From assembly GCA_963205105.1 (NCBI GenBank), contig CAUJJW010000244.1, positions 1 through 40,982 of the forward strand: DNA of 40,982 bases, given 5' to 3'. Made by a program: the position numbers and the translations under genes. Below the pieces are notes generated by a model. The model was given only the letters and a program-made list of their open reading frames with translations, did not search any database and had not been told where the DNA came from. The first letter of the stretch is position 1; every line of letters starts with the position of its first letter. Below, piece by piece: positions 25,319 through 32,774 of the stretch. Origin of the DNA: Verrucomicrobiota bacterium (GTDB lineage Bacteria; Verrucomicrobiota; Verrucomicrobiia; Limisphaerales; CAIMTB01).

Positions 25319-25477
25319 CTACGGCTTAACGGCAACGACTTTGCCGTCTTTCGAAAGGTAGATCGGCGTGCCGTGCATCCGCGCGGTCTTGCGCGCGGCC
25401 TTGGCCGCGCGGCGCAGCCCGCGGCCAACCGCGGCCACAAAGTCACCACGCCGTGGGGTGATGGGGGTTGTTTTCAT
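25319..25477 (-). CDS. Small basic protein, probable partner of the zeta-like kinase
   Basis: 52 residues; ATG at 25477 overlaps the kinase stop (ATGA). It is strongly basic (AVGRGLRRAAKAARKTARMH) followed by a beta-hairpin-like end, GTPIYLSKDGKVVAVKP. From memory, proteins with the arrangement AxGRALRRAxKAARKTAR..GTPIYVxxDGKVV commonly follow zeta-toxin-like genes and are taken as candidate antitoxins. Whether it neutralises the kinase is untested. It is the last gene of the three-gene integrase operon. About 210 bases downstream, up to the HTH gene, show no gene. Confidence 0.7.
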   Translation of the reverse strand: MKTTPITPRRGDFVAAVGRGLRRAAKAARKTARMHGTPIYLSKDGKVVAVKP

Positions 25478-26004
25478 CGCGAAGACTCCAGGAGCACCGG
25501 TTCTGCCGCGGAGTTGTTGTAGACCGCCCAAGAGTCCGCCAAGGGCCGGTAAACGTTAAGGAAATTCTCCCAACCGCGAACGAAGCGGCGTCGGACATCC
25601 GACTCGGGCACGTCGTGCCCACCCTGCTTCACCCGCGCGGCAATGCGTCGGAGCGCCAGGCGCACCGAGTCGAGCCGCAGATAGACAATCTCCACCCGGT
25701 ACCCGTTCGCTCTCCACTGCTGCAGTCGCCCGACATACGCCAGTCCGCTCAGCGTGGTCTCCAACGCGAAATCGGCATGCGCGGCAGCCAAACGGTCCAA
25801 CTCGGTGAGGAAAAGGCGACCGGCCTTGATCGCCGCCAGTTCAGGACGAAGCGGGGAGAGCCCGCCCGCGATCAGGTCAGCATTGACGAAGTGAAGCACG
25901 CCCAGGTCTTTGACCAGGCACTCGCGCGCGAAGGTGGTCTTCCCTGACCCATTCGGGCCGGCGACGATCACGCAGAGCGGCGACTTGGCAGTTCCTTGGG
26001 TCAT
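25474..26004 (-). CDS. Zeta-toxin-like P-loop kinase
   Basis: 176 residues; ATG at 26004 overlaps the integrase stop (ATGA). Walker A is GPNGSGKTT at 16-24, followed by FVNADLIAGGLSP (substrate-binding Asp), then ADFALETTLSG, the segment diagnostic of zeta-like kinases, and DVPESDVRRRFVRGWENFLNVY, read here as DVPESDVRRRF and GWENFLNVYRP. Zeta toxins phosphorylate UDP-N-acetylglucosamine or related sugars and block cell-wall synthesis; shorter chromosomal forms like this one may have other small-molecule substrates. The tight coupling to an integrase and to a 52-aa basic protein suggests a stabilisation function for the island. Start chosen because of the overlap and the natural MTQGTAKSPL N-terminus. 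Confidence 0.85.
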   Translation of the reverse strand: MTQGTAKSPLCVIVAGPNGSGKTTFARECLVKDLGVLHFVNADLIAGGLSPLRPELAAIKAGRLFLTELDRLAAAHADFALETTLSGLAYVGRLQQWRANGYRVEIVYLRLDSVRLALRRIAARVKQGGHDVPESDVRRRFVRGWENFLNVYRPLADSWAVYNNSAAEPVLLESSR

Positions 26005-27185
26005 AGGGAAGCCCCGACCAAGGTTGATCGAGCGGGCGCCGTGGTGGCTTCGGCCGGCATCCGCCGAAAGATGACGCGCTGGGCCATGGCCTGCGAGTGC
26101 TGATCGCGGAGGTGGCCGTAGACGCGCATGGCCAGGGCGCCGCCGTCTTTGTGGCCGAGCCAGCGGCTGACGGTTGGGATGTCGATCCCTGCTTCGATGC
26201 AGGTGGTGGCGAAGAAATGTCGGAGGTCGTGGTGGGTGATGCGGTCGATGCCCAGTTCTAAGCACGCGCGATCCATGGCCTTCTGGCATTCCTGGATCTT
26301 CATCACGGCGGTGGTGGGCGGTTCCTCAGCCCGCTCGGCGCGCAGACGTTGCAGCAGGGTGATCATGGCGGCGTTCATGGGGACCCAGCGCACTTCGCCG
26401 TTCTTGGTGCCGAACTCAGGATTGCCGGCCACGTGGATGTGACTTTTGCTGAAGTCGCAGTCGGACCAGCGGATGAACTCAGCCTCGCCTTTGCGGAATC
26501 CGCCGTAAGCCAGGAACTCGACGAGGTTGGCGCAGTCGCGGCTGAAGCGACCCCCGCGTTCCGCGATGGTACGGACCAGGGCCGCGAATTGTTCGAGGCT
26601 GGGGAGACGGAGGTTTTTCAGGGGCACCTTGACCTTGCGCACCTCGGCGGCCGGATTGCCGAAGCGGACCCCGTTTTTCACGGCCACATCGAACACCATG
26701 CGAAGAGTTCCGACGGTGTTGTTGTACATCGTCTCCGAGTAGCGCTTGGCGAAGTCCGCGGCCCAATCCTGGCACTGGTGGGGCGTGATTCGGCGGACGT
26801 CGGTGTCGGGTAGGTCCGGCCAGGTGCGGCGGAGAGCGTCGAGGCAGCGTCGACGATAGACCCGGGTGGCGGGTTTGAGGGTGGGATCGGCATCGACCCG
26901 GGCGAGGAGCAGTTCGGCGGCCTGCTGGAAGGTCATGGGGCCGGACTTGGCGGCCTCGCTGATCTCCAGGCGACCGCGGTTTTCCTTGAGCAGATCGTTG
27001 AGTCGGAGGACGGCGACGGAGTAGGTGGAGGTCTTGAGGCTTTGGCGAATGAGCTTGCCTCCGACCTTGGCCCGGGCGAAGTACCTCCCGGATGGACGAT
27101 ACCGGTACAGATTTGGGGTGGCTGATTTCTGCCAAAGCCCCTCGTGGTTGGCGCTTTCCTGGTCCGGCCGGGACGTCCGTCGCAC
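26001..27185 (-). CDS. int: Tyrosine site-specific integrase of the tRNA-Ile island
   Basis: 394 residues, GTG at 27185. The N-terminal part has a core-binding (SAM-like) domain (about 85-175), and the catalytic domain (about 195-370) has the full set: R231 in GGFRKGEAE, K261 in FGTKNGEVR, H319-x-x-R322 in THHDLRHF, H345 in RWLGHKDGG and Y356 in VYGHL. It is 82 bases from the 5' end of tRNA-Ile(CAU) and reads away from it, as integrases of tRNA islands do. Repeats TATCAGAT at 27194-27214 cover its promoter and may be arm sites or an operator. The two downstream genes overlap it by ATGA, so toxin-like kinase and integrase levels are linked. A closely related but internally deleted copy is at 11664-12120. 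Confidence 0.95.
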   Translation of the reverse strand: MRRTSRPDQESANHEGLWQKSATPNLYRYRPSGRYFARAKVGGKLIRQSLKTSTYSVAVLRLNDLLKENRGRLEISEAAKSGPMTFQQAAELLLARVDADPTLKPATRVYRRRCLDALRRTWPDLPDTDVRRITPHQCQDWAADFAKRYSETMYNNTVGTLRMVFDVAVKNGVRFGNPAAEVRKVKVPLKNLRLPSLEQFAALVRTIAERGGRFSRDCANLVEFLAYGGFRKGEAEFIRWSDCDFSKSHIHVAGNPEFGTKNGEVRWVPMNAAMITLLQRLRAERAEEPPTTAVMKIQECQKAMDRACLELGIDRITHHDLRHFFATTCIEAGIDIPTVSRWLGHKDGGALAMRVYGHLRDQHSQAMAQRVIFRRMPAEATTAPARSTLVGASL

Positions 27186-27193
27186 GGGTGGAG

Positions 27194-27214
27194 TATCAGA
27201 TTGTGGTATCAGAT
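27194..27214 (+). promoter_or_regulatory. Two TATCAGAT repeats before the integrase
   Basis: TATCAGAT at 27194-27201 and 27207-27214, 13 bases apart, directly upstream of the integrase GTG on the minus strand. Same unit and nearly the same spacing as 12292-12311 at the other island end. Possible arm-type sites or a regulator operator. Confidence 0.45.
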
Positions 27215-27266
27215 TGTCAATTGGACCGATTTTATTCGGTTGTAAGTTGTTTTAGTTAAACAGTTT

Positions 27267-27339
<73 letters not shown>

Positions 27340-27402
27340 TTCTTCAGGAACTGGGAACAATCTCGTGTTGCGATGCGAGGGTTTAGGCATGAAGTCGCAA
27401 CC

Positions 27403-27433
27403 ATTCCGGGGGGCGAGACGCGCGCCGCTACGG
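27403..27433 (+). repeat. Partial double-hairpin repeat
   Basis: ATTCCGGGGGGCGAGACG joined to CGCGCCGCTACGG: the 58-bp repeat seen at 27682 with its middle deleted, leaving roughly one hairpin's worth. Confidence 0.6.
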
Positions 27434-27544
27434 TGGGGAGGCGGTGGAATTACGATTAGGATTAGGAGTACGAGCGGAGGCATGGTTCATCGGAAGCGCC
27501 CTGATCGATACCGACCTGTTCACAGGCCATGAACCGAGGAGAGG

Positions 27545-27622
27545 TTCACCACAGAGGCACGGAGGCAAAGAGTTGAAAGCGGACTGTCTCATTTCTCCGT
27601 GCCTCAGTGTCTCTGTGGTGGA
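27545..27622 (+). repeat. CACAGAGGCACGGAGG-type inverted repeat
   Basis: TTCACCACAGAGGCACGG pairs imperfectly with CTCCGTGCCTCAGTGTC and TCTGTGGTGGAA across a ~30-nt loop. It belongs to the same sequence class as the palindromes flanking GxxExxY but with a different loop and no outer arms. Confidence 0.55.
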
Positions 27623-27681
27623 AGCCGGGTTCATGGAGAGACCCCTGTTCGAAACCGACCTGCTCACGGCCCTTGAACCGG

Positions 27682-27739
27682 GGATTCCGGGGGGCGAGAC
27701 GCCCCCCTCTACGGCAGGCGGGACGCCCGCCGCTACGGA
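27682..27739 (+). repeat. 58-bp double-hairpin (REP-like) repeat, copy A
   Basis: Two adjacent stem-loops: GGGGGGCG-AGA-CGCCCCCC and GGCGGG-ACG-CCCGCC, bounded by GGATTCC and CTACGGA. Other full copies at 28303, 28574 and 39019. Confidence 0.75.
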
Positions 27740-27851
27740 TGAACGGTTCAAGGAGAGGAACGTTTTCCAAAATTTGGACACGTATTGGGCACCAGAAATC
27801 GGGGCGCGAGGGGTGGAGCGGGCGGCCCGCATCCGGCCCAGGCGGGTACCA

Positions 27852-27931
27852 GGGCCAACGGCCCCTACCATGCCAGCCTGGGCCGAAGGCCCAGGTCAGT
27901 GGTTTCCCAGGAATCCAAGGGCTGAAAGCCC
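27852..27931 (+). repeat. Three short tri-loop hairpins in a row
   Basis: GGGCC-AAC-GGCCC (27852-27864), CCTGGGCC-GAA-GGCCCAGG (27877-27895, perfect 8-bp stem) and GGGCT-GAA-AGCCC (27919-27931). Each has a 3-nt loop. No T-run follows, so they are not ordinary terminators. Confidence 0.6.
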
Positions 27932-27984
27932 GCAGGGCGTATCTCCGAGTTGTGGATGAGAGATCCAAGCATCGGAGGGTTTTG

Positions 27985-28065
27985 GACAGGATTCACAGGA
28001 TGGACAGGATGCTCAGAATCCCAAGCGGAACGGCATTTCATCCTGTTCATCGTGTTCATCCTGTC
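27985..28065 (+). repeat. ACAGGAT-type inverted repeat
   Basis: GACAGGATTCACAGGATGG on the left pairs imperfectly with ATCGTGTTCATCCTGTC on the right, with ~30 nt between. Elements of this form are frequent intergenic repeats in many genomes, from memory. Confidence 0.5.
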
Positions 28066-28190
28066 AAAAAGAGGGCCGTGTCCACCGACAACACGGAGAC
28101 GCGCCCAAGCCCGGACCACCCAGGGGAAGGCGCTTGGAATTCATGGCGCGAGTCGCCCCGTCCGGGGCTCAATCCGTTCTCTGGCCGTCA

Positions 28191-28210
28191 CCCACGGCTC
28201 ACGCCGTGGG
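28191..28210 (+). repeat. Perfect 8-bp hairpin
   Basis: CCCACGGC-TCAC-GCCGTGGG. Another member of the local hairpin set, with a 4-nt loop. Confidence 0.5.
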
Positions 28211-28302
28211 CTAGGGTTTTTGCACCACTCCGCGGCTGGTGGAGAGGGAGGGTCGATGGGAGGACCTGTTGAGGAATGACCTGCTCATGTGCTTTGAACT
28301 GG

Positions 28303-28360
28303 GGATTCCGGGGGGCGAGACGCCCCCCTCTATGGCAGGCGGGACGCCCGCCGCTACGGA
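28303..28360 (+). repeat. 58-bp double-hairpin repeat, copy B
   Basis: Same structure as copy A with one change in the spacer (CTCTATGGCAGG). Preceded by GACCTGCTCATGTGCTTTG, which also precedes copy C. Confidence 0.75.
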
Positions 28361-28573
28361 GGCGCGATTCATGGAAGGGACGTTTCCCGGAAAATGGACA
28401 CGTATTGGACCATGAACCGGGACGCGAGGAGTGGAGCGGGCGGCCCTCATCCCGGCCTTCTCCCGGAGGGAGAAGGAGACGATGCGCCGCATGTTTCGAA
28501 GGGTTGAGCCAGGCGATGGCTTGCGTGGGAAGCCCCCTGTTCACAAATGACCTGCTCATGTGCTTTGAACTGG

Positions 28574-28633
28574 GGATTCCGGGGGGGGCGAGACGCCCCC
28601 CTCTATGGCTGGCGGGACGCCCGCCGCTACGGA
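28574..28633 (+). repeat. Double-hairpin repeat, copy C (60 bp)
   Basis: As copies A and B with two additional G residues in the first stem and TGGCTGGC in the spacer. It lies 18 bases beyond the stop of the ADP-ribosylglycohydrolase gene and could protect or end that operon's transcript. Confidence 0.72.
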
Positions 28634-28651
28634 GGCTTGGGGCGGCGGCCG

Positions 28652-30202
28652 CTACCGTGGGCCGTAGACGATCGCGCTTTGGAGGGTGATCTCGGCGGCG
28701 GTGGAACGGGGATCCTTCTCCGGTGTGGTGACGATGCGCAGGGTGTGGGGACCGGGCTTGAGGCGGTAGGTGTGCCAGAGGGCGTTGTCGTGGGTGCGCT
28801 CGACGATGTAGCCATCGGCGGTTCCCACCTTGCGGCCGTCAAGATAGACATCCGCCCGGCCCTGGCGTTGGTTCAGTTGCCCGACGATGGCGACGGCGAC
28901 ACCGTTGAAGGTGAGGGTGGCTTCGTTGCCGGCGGTGGTGCTGATCCGGTGGTTGTCCTGGACGGACCAGGCGCCGTTCCAGGTCCAAGCGGGGTCTTGA
29001 ACGGTCACCCGCGCGGTGGGGTTGCCGGGGTTCCATTGTTCCAGCTTCGGGGCTTTGGGTGATTGCGCGGGGATTTGGATGTCGGTGTCGGTGACTTTTC
29101 CCCCTGCTTTGCGGATGGCGGCCAGGGCGCGGGTTTCGGTGGAGCGGACGATGTCGTCGAAGGAGTAGTCGGTGTAGGCGAACTTGCGGCCGGCGAGGCG
29201 TGGAAACTCGGCTTTGAAGATGTCGGGGATGCCTTCGTAACCGAGCATGACACCGAGAACGCCGGCGGCGCTGGAGGGGTTGCAATCGGAGTCCTGGCCG
29301 CAGCGGGTGGAGATTTCCATGGTCTTCAGAAAATCACCGCCGCCGAAGAGCAGGCCGAAGGCGATGTAGGCGCCGTTGAGGCGGGCGTCGATGTTGAAGG
29401 GGGCGAGGGCGCCGTCGGGGCAGGGGTCGTTCTTGTCCCATTTGTTCTGGATGACCTGCCAGACGGCGCGCCAGTCGTTGGGTTGGCGGGCGGAGGCGTC
29501 GAGCAAGTCCCGGATCAACTGGGCGTACCCGCTTTTGCCGGGGATGCAGGCGAGGCCGGCTTCGACGACACGGCGGGGGTTGGATTCGAAGTAGGCGGCG
29601 GTGTACATGCCACAGACGAACATGCCGCCGTAGAGGCCATCGCCGTAGTTCATGACGCGGCCGATGCGGTTGCAGAGGCGGTTGGAAAGGCGTGGGAGAC
29701 CGGGGCACATCAGGCCGATGAAGTCGGCCTCGATCTGGAAGTCGATGTCGTTGGCGTGGATGTTGTATTTCGGGTGACCGGACCAGGGGGCTGGGATGCC
29801 GAGGTTAAGCAATCGGCGGGCGGCGGCATTGGCGTGCCAGAGGTGGTAGCCGGAGATCTTGAAGGCGTCGGCGTAGGCGGTGATGGGGGCGTCGATGCCT
29901 TGATCATCCATGACCTTGGCGAAGGTCATTTCGACGTAGAGATCGTCCTGATCGATGGTGTTGTCGATCATGCCGGGCTTCCACTCGAGGTTCCACTCGC
30001 CGATGCGACCGTTGGATTTGAATTCAGTGGGAGCACCGTACGCGACGCCGATCATCTGGCCGGCCCAGCCGCCGCGGATTTTATCGAGCAGAACGGCTCG
30101 GGGCACGGTGCGGGCGGGCTCGCTGGCGTTGGCGTTGGCGTGGAACGGGGTGAATGCCGAAAGCAGCAGGGCGAGGACGGCGGCGCGAACGACCGTGTTC
30201 AT
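28652..30202 (-). CDS. Exported ADP-ribosylglycohydrolase-family enzyme
   Basis: 516 residues from the ATG at 30202 with a signal peptide (about 1-25, AVLALLLSAFTPF core). The catalytic domain (about 32-370) follows the DraG/ARH pattern: LLDKIRGGWAGQMIGVAYGAP at the start, IDQDDLYVEM (metal-binding acidic group), YGDGLYGGMFVCGMY, and GQDSDCNPSSAAGVLG, the second dinuclear-metal motif (GGDADTN in classical members). The last ~120 residues (from about 395) form a beta-sandwich-like module with GQLNQRQGRADVYLDG and PGPHTLRIV, likely a carbohydrate- or ligand-binding appendix. The family removes ADP-ribose from proteins or related substrates; an exported member next to a ribose importer suggests release of ribosyl units outside the cytoplasm. 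It lies 41 bases downstream of the permease gene. Confidence 0.85.
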   Translation of the reverse strand: MNTVVRAAVLALLLSAFTPFHANANASEPARTVPRAVLLDKIRGGWAGQMIGVAYGAPTEFKSNGRIGEWNLEWKPGMIDNTIDQDDLYVEMTFAKVMDDQGIDAPITAYADAFKISGYHLWHANAAARRLLNLGIPAPWSGHPKYNIHANDIDFQIEADFIGLMCPGLPRLSNRLCNRIGRVMNYGDGLYGGMFVCGMYTAAYFESNPRRVVEAGLACIPGKSGYAQLIRDLLDASARQPNDWRAVWQVIQNKWDKNDPCPDGALAPFNIDARLNGAYIAFGLLFGGGDFLKTMEISTRCGQDSDCNPSSAAGVLGVMLGYEGIPDIFKAEFPRLAGRKFAYTDYSFDDIVRSTETRALAAIRKAGGKVTDTDIQIPAQSPKAPKLEQWNPGNPTARVTVQDPAWTWNGAWSVQDNHRISTTAGNEATLTFNGVAVAIVGQLNQRQGRADVYLDGRKVGTADGYIVERTHDNALWHTYRLKPGPHTLRIVTTPEKDPRSTAAEITLQSAIVYGPR

Positions 30203-30243
30203 GAGGTCGACACGTTGCGGTGAGCGCGCGAGCCGGCAAGGGA

Positions 30244-31221
30244 TTAGGGGCGGCGATGGCGGTAGAGGTCGGCGATGACGGCGGCGATGATGACGGCGCC
30301 GGTGATGAGGCGTTTGAGTTCCTCTTTGGCGCCGACGGCGGCCAGGCCGGAGTTCAGCACGGCGATGATGAGAACGCCGATGAAGGTTCCGACGACGGAG
30401 CCGCGTCCGCCCATGAGGCTGGTGCCGCCGATGACGGCGGCGGCGATGGCCTGCAACTCGAGACCGATGCCGGCGTTGGGGTTGGCGGCCTGGAAGCGGG
30501 AACAATCGATGAGGGCGGCGAGGGCGACGAGGCAACCGGTGGAGACGAAGACTGCGAGTTGCACGGGACGGGTGTTGATGCCGGCGAGGCGGGCGGCTTC
30601 GGGGTTGGTGCCGATGGCGATGACGTGGCGACCGAACACGGTGCGGGTGAGCAGGAGCTGAGCGGCGAGCACGACGGTGATGGCGATGAGGAAGGGGAGG
30701 GAGAAGCCGAGGACGTTGGCATCGGCGAGGCTCTCGATGGCGGAGCCGAGGTAGAGGGTTTGGGAGTGGGTGAGGGCGTGAGCGCCGCCGCGGGCCATTT
30801 CAAGAGTGCCGAGAGTGACGATGAAGGTGGGGAGTCGCCAGCGGAGGGTCACGAGACCGTTGAAGGCGCCGCAGAGGGCGCCGGCGGCGAGGCCGGCCAA
30901 GGCGGCAGCGGGGAGGGGCCAATGGCCTTGGGACAGGGCAACCCCGACGACGGCGCCAGAGAGGGCGAGCACGGAGCCGACCGAGAGATCGATCTGACCG
31001 AGGAGGAGGATGTAGGTCATCCCGGTGGCGACCAGCAGGGCGGACGGGATCTGGTTAGCGATGGTGCGGAAATTGGCGGGGCTGAAGAAATGGCGGGTGG
31101 CGAGGCTGAAGACCAGCACCAGGGCAGCCAGGGCGAGGAGCGTGCCGAGATGTTCGCGGGGCCAGCGGGAGGCAGGAGGCAGGCTGCGGGAGGGAACCGG
31201 GTGGGGTGCGGGGCGGTTCAC
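30244..31221 (-). CDS. rbsC: Ribose-type ABC transporter permease
   Basis: 325 residues from the GTG at 31221, which overlaps the ATPase stop (GTGA); upstream codons in frame belong to the ATPase gene. About eight to ten hydrophobic helices, beginning LGTLLALAALVLVFSLA, and family motifs TYILLLGQIDLSVGSV, VTLRWRLPTFIVTLGTL, AIGTNPEAARLAGIN and AVIGGTSLMGGRGSVVGTFIG. This is the BPD_transp_2 permease of carbohydrate-uptake-type 2 (CUT2) importers such as RbsC. The substrate may be ribose or another pentose or nucleoside; the neighbouring ribokinase favours ribose. Confidence 0.92.
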   Translation of the reverse strand: MNRPAPHPVPSRSLPPASRWPREHLGTLLALAALVLVFSLATRHFFSPANFRTIANQIPSALLVATGMTYILLLGQIDLSVGSVLALSGAVVGVALSQGHWPLPAAALAGLAAGALCGAFNGLVTLRWRLPTFIVTLGTLEMARGGAHALTHSQTLYLGSAIESLADANVLGFSLPFLIAITVVLAAQLLLTRTVFGRHVIAIGTNPEAARLAGINTRPVQLAVFVSTGCLVALAALIDCSRFQAANPNAGIGLELQAIAAAVIGGTSLMGGRGSVVGTFIGVLIIAVLNSGLAAVGAKEELKRLITGAVIIAAVIADLYRHRRP

Positions 31222-32732
31222 GGGGTGGTGGTTGGGGACAAGTAACCGCTGAGGGCGGCGGCCATGATCTTGTCCTGAGTCCATGCGTGACGGGTGAACT
31301 CGGCGGTGAGCCGGCCGTTGGAGAGCACGGCGATGCGGTCGCTGATCATCATCAACTCGGTCAGGTCGGATGAGACGACGACGATGCATTTGCCTTGGGC
31401 CGCGAGGTCGGCGAGCAGCTGATAGATTTCGAACCGGGCGCCGACGTCGACGCCGCGGGTGGGTTCATCGAACAAGAGGATGTCGCAATCGCGGAGGAGC
31501 CAGCGGGCGACGACGACCTTCTGCTGATTGCCGCCGCTGAGTTGGGCGATTCCCTGCTCGGGGGAATCGCAACGGACCTGGAGCTTTTGGAGCCAACCGC
31601 GCACCGATGCCGTTTCGCGGATTCGGGAGATCCAGCCGACGGCACTGGCGAAGGACGGAAGCGTGTTGACGGTCAGGTTTTCGCGGACGGCGAGGGAGAG
31701 AAACAGCCCCTGGCCTTTGCGGTCCTCGGTGAGCAGGGCGATGCCGAGGCGGACGGCGTCGCGGGGTGAGCGGATGGTGGCGGGTTGGGTGTTGCCGTGG
31801 AGGAAGATCTGACCGGACTCGATGGGATCGGCGCCGAAGATGGCGCGGACGGTTTCGGTACGACCGGAGCCCATGAGGCCGGAGACGCCGAGGATTTCGC
31901 CGCGGAAGGCATCGAAGGAGATGTTTTGGACGCGATCACCGGCGTGGAGATTGCGGACGGCGAGGGCGATGGGGCCGCGGGTGCGGCCGGCCGTGAAATT
32001 GGCGGTGCCGAGTTCGCGGCCGACCATGAGTCGCACGACGTCGTCGATGGGAAGTTCTGTTGCGAGTCGGGTAGCGACGAGGTGGCCATCGCGGAGCACG
32101 CTGATGCGGTTGGCGATCTGCCGGATTTCCTCGAGACGGTGGGAGATGTAGAGGATGGCTACGCCCTGGGATTGGAGCTGGCGGATTTGATGGAAGAGGC
32201 TGGCAACCTCGGGGTCGGTAAGGGCGGCGGTGGGTTCGTCGAGGATGAGAACGCGGCAGGGACGCCAGAGGCGGGAGGCGATTTCGACCATCTGCTGTTG
32301 GCCGACGCCGAGCTGTTCGACCGGGGTTTGGGGGTCGAGGTGAGGGAGGCCGATGCGGGCGAGGACCTCGGCGGCATCGCGATGGAGTTGGGGGTAACGG
32401 ATCCAGCCGGCGCGATGGGGCAGGTGATCCAGGAAGATGTTTTCGGCGACGGAGAGGGTGCGGATGAGGTTGAGCTCCTGCATCACCAGATGGATGCCGG
32501 CTTGCTCGGCGGCGCGTTTGTTGGAGGGGGAGTACGGCTCTCCTTCGAGTTCGAGCGTTCCCGAGTCGGGAGGGGTGAGCCCGGCGAGGATACGGGACAA
32601 GGTGCTTTTGCCGGCGCCGTTTTCGCCGACGAGGGCATGGACCTCACCGGGGAGAAGGTCGAGGTCGATGCCGTCCAGGACGGGAGTGGCGTAGCTCTTA
32701 CAGAGGCCACGCATGGCGAGGGTGGGGCGCAT
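31218..32732 (-). CDS. rbsA: Ribose-type ABC transporter ATP-binding protein
   Basis: 504 residues, ATG at 32732. Two fused nucleotide-binding domains as in CUT2 ATPases. Domain 1: Walker A GENGAGKST at 36-44, signature LGVGQQQMVEIA and Walker B VLILDEPTAAL. Domain 2: degenerate Walker A GLMGSGRTE, LSGGNQQKVVVARW and ILLFDEPTRGVDVGA. The loss of the lysine in the second Walker A is normal for RbsA. It powers import through the permease encoded next, whose start overlaps by 4 bases. The DNA strand asymmetry is strong: the sense strand is very C-rich. Confidence 0.94.
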   Translation of the reverse strand: MRPTLAMRGLCKSYATPVLDGIDLDLLPGEVHALVGENGAGKSTLSRILAGLTPPDSGTLELEGEPYSPSNKRAAEQAGIHLVMQELNLIRTLSVAENIFLDHLPHRAGWIRYPQLHRDAAEVLARIGLPHLDPQTPVEQLGVGQQQMVEIASRLWRPCRVLILDEPTAALTDPEVASLFHQIRQLQSQGVAILYISHRLEEIRQIANRISVLRDGHLVATRLATELPIDDVVRLMVGRELGTANFTAGRTRGPIALAVRNLHAGDRVQNISFDAFRGEILGVSGLMGSGRTETVRAIFGADPIESGQIFLHGNTQPATIRSPRDAVRLGIALLTEDRKGQGLFLSLAVRENLTVNTLPSFASAVGWISRIRETASVRGWLQKLQVRCDSPEQGIAQLSGGNQQKVVVARWLLRDCDILLFDEPTRGVDVGARFEIYQLLADLAAQGKCIVVVSSDLTELMMISDRIAVLSNGRLTAEFTRHAWTQDKIMAAALSGYLSPTTTP

Positions 32733-32774
32733 GAGCTGAGAGGCGTCTGTGGCCTGTCGTCCGACCTTTTGAGC

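Larger units (their letters stand above)
27340..28651. other. Gene-free field of interspersed hairpin repeats
   Basis: About 1.3 kb with no supportable gene. It is made of at least six kinds of hairpin repeats, detailed separately, plus two partial duplications of ~200 bp (compare 27640-27850 with 28270-28460), which share GACCTGCTCA, ATTTGGACACGTATTGG-like segments and GGAGCGGGCGGCCC. It looks like a trap for small non-autonomous elements beside the tRNA. Confidence 0.6.
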
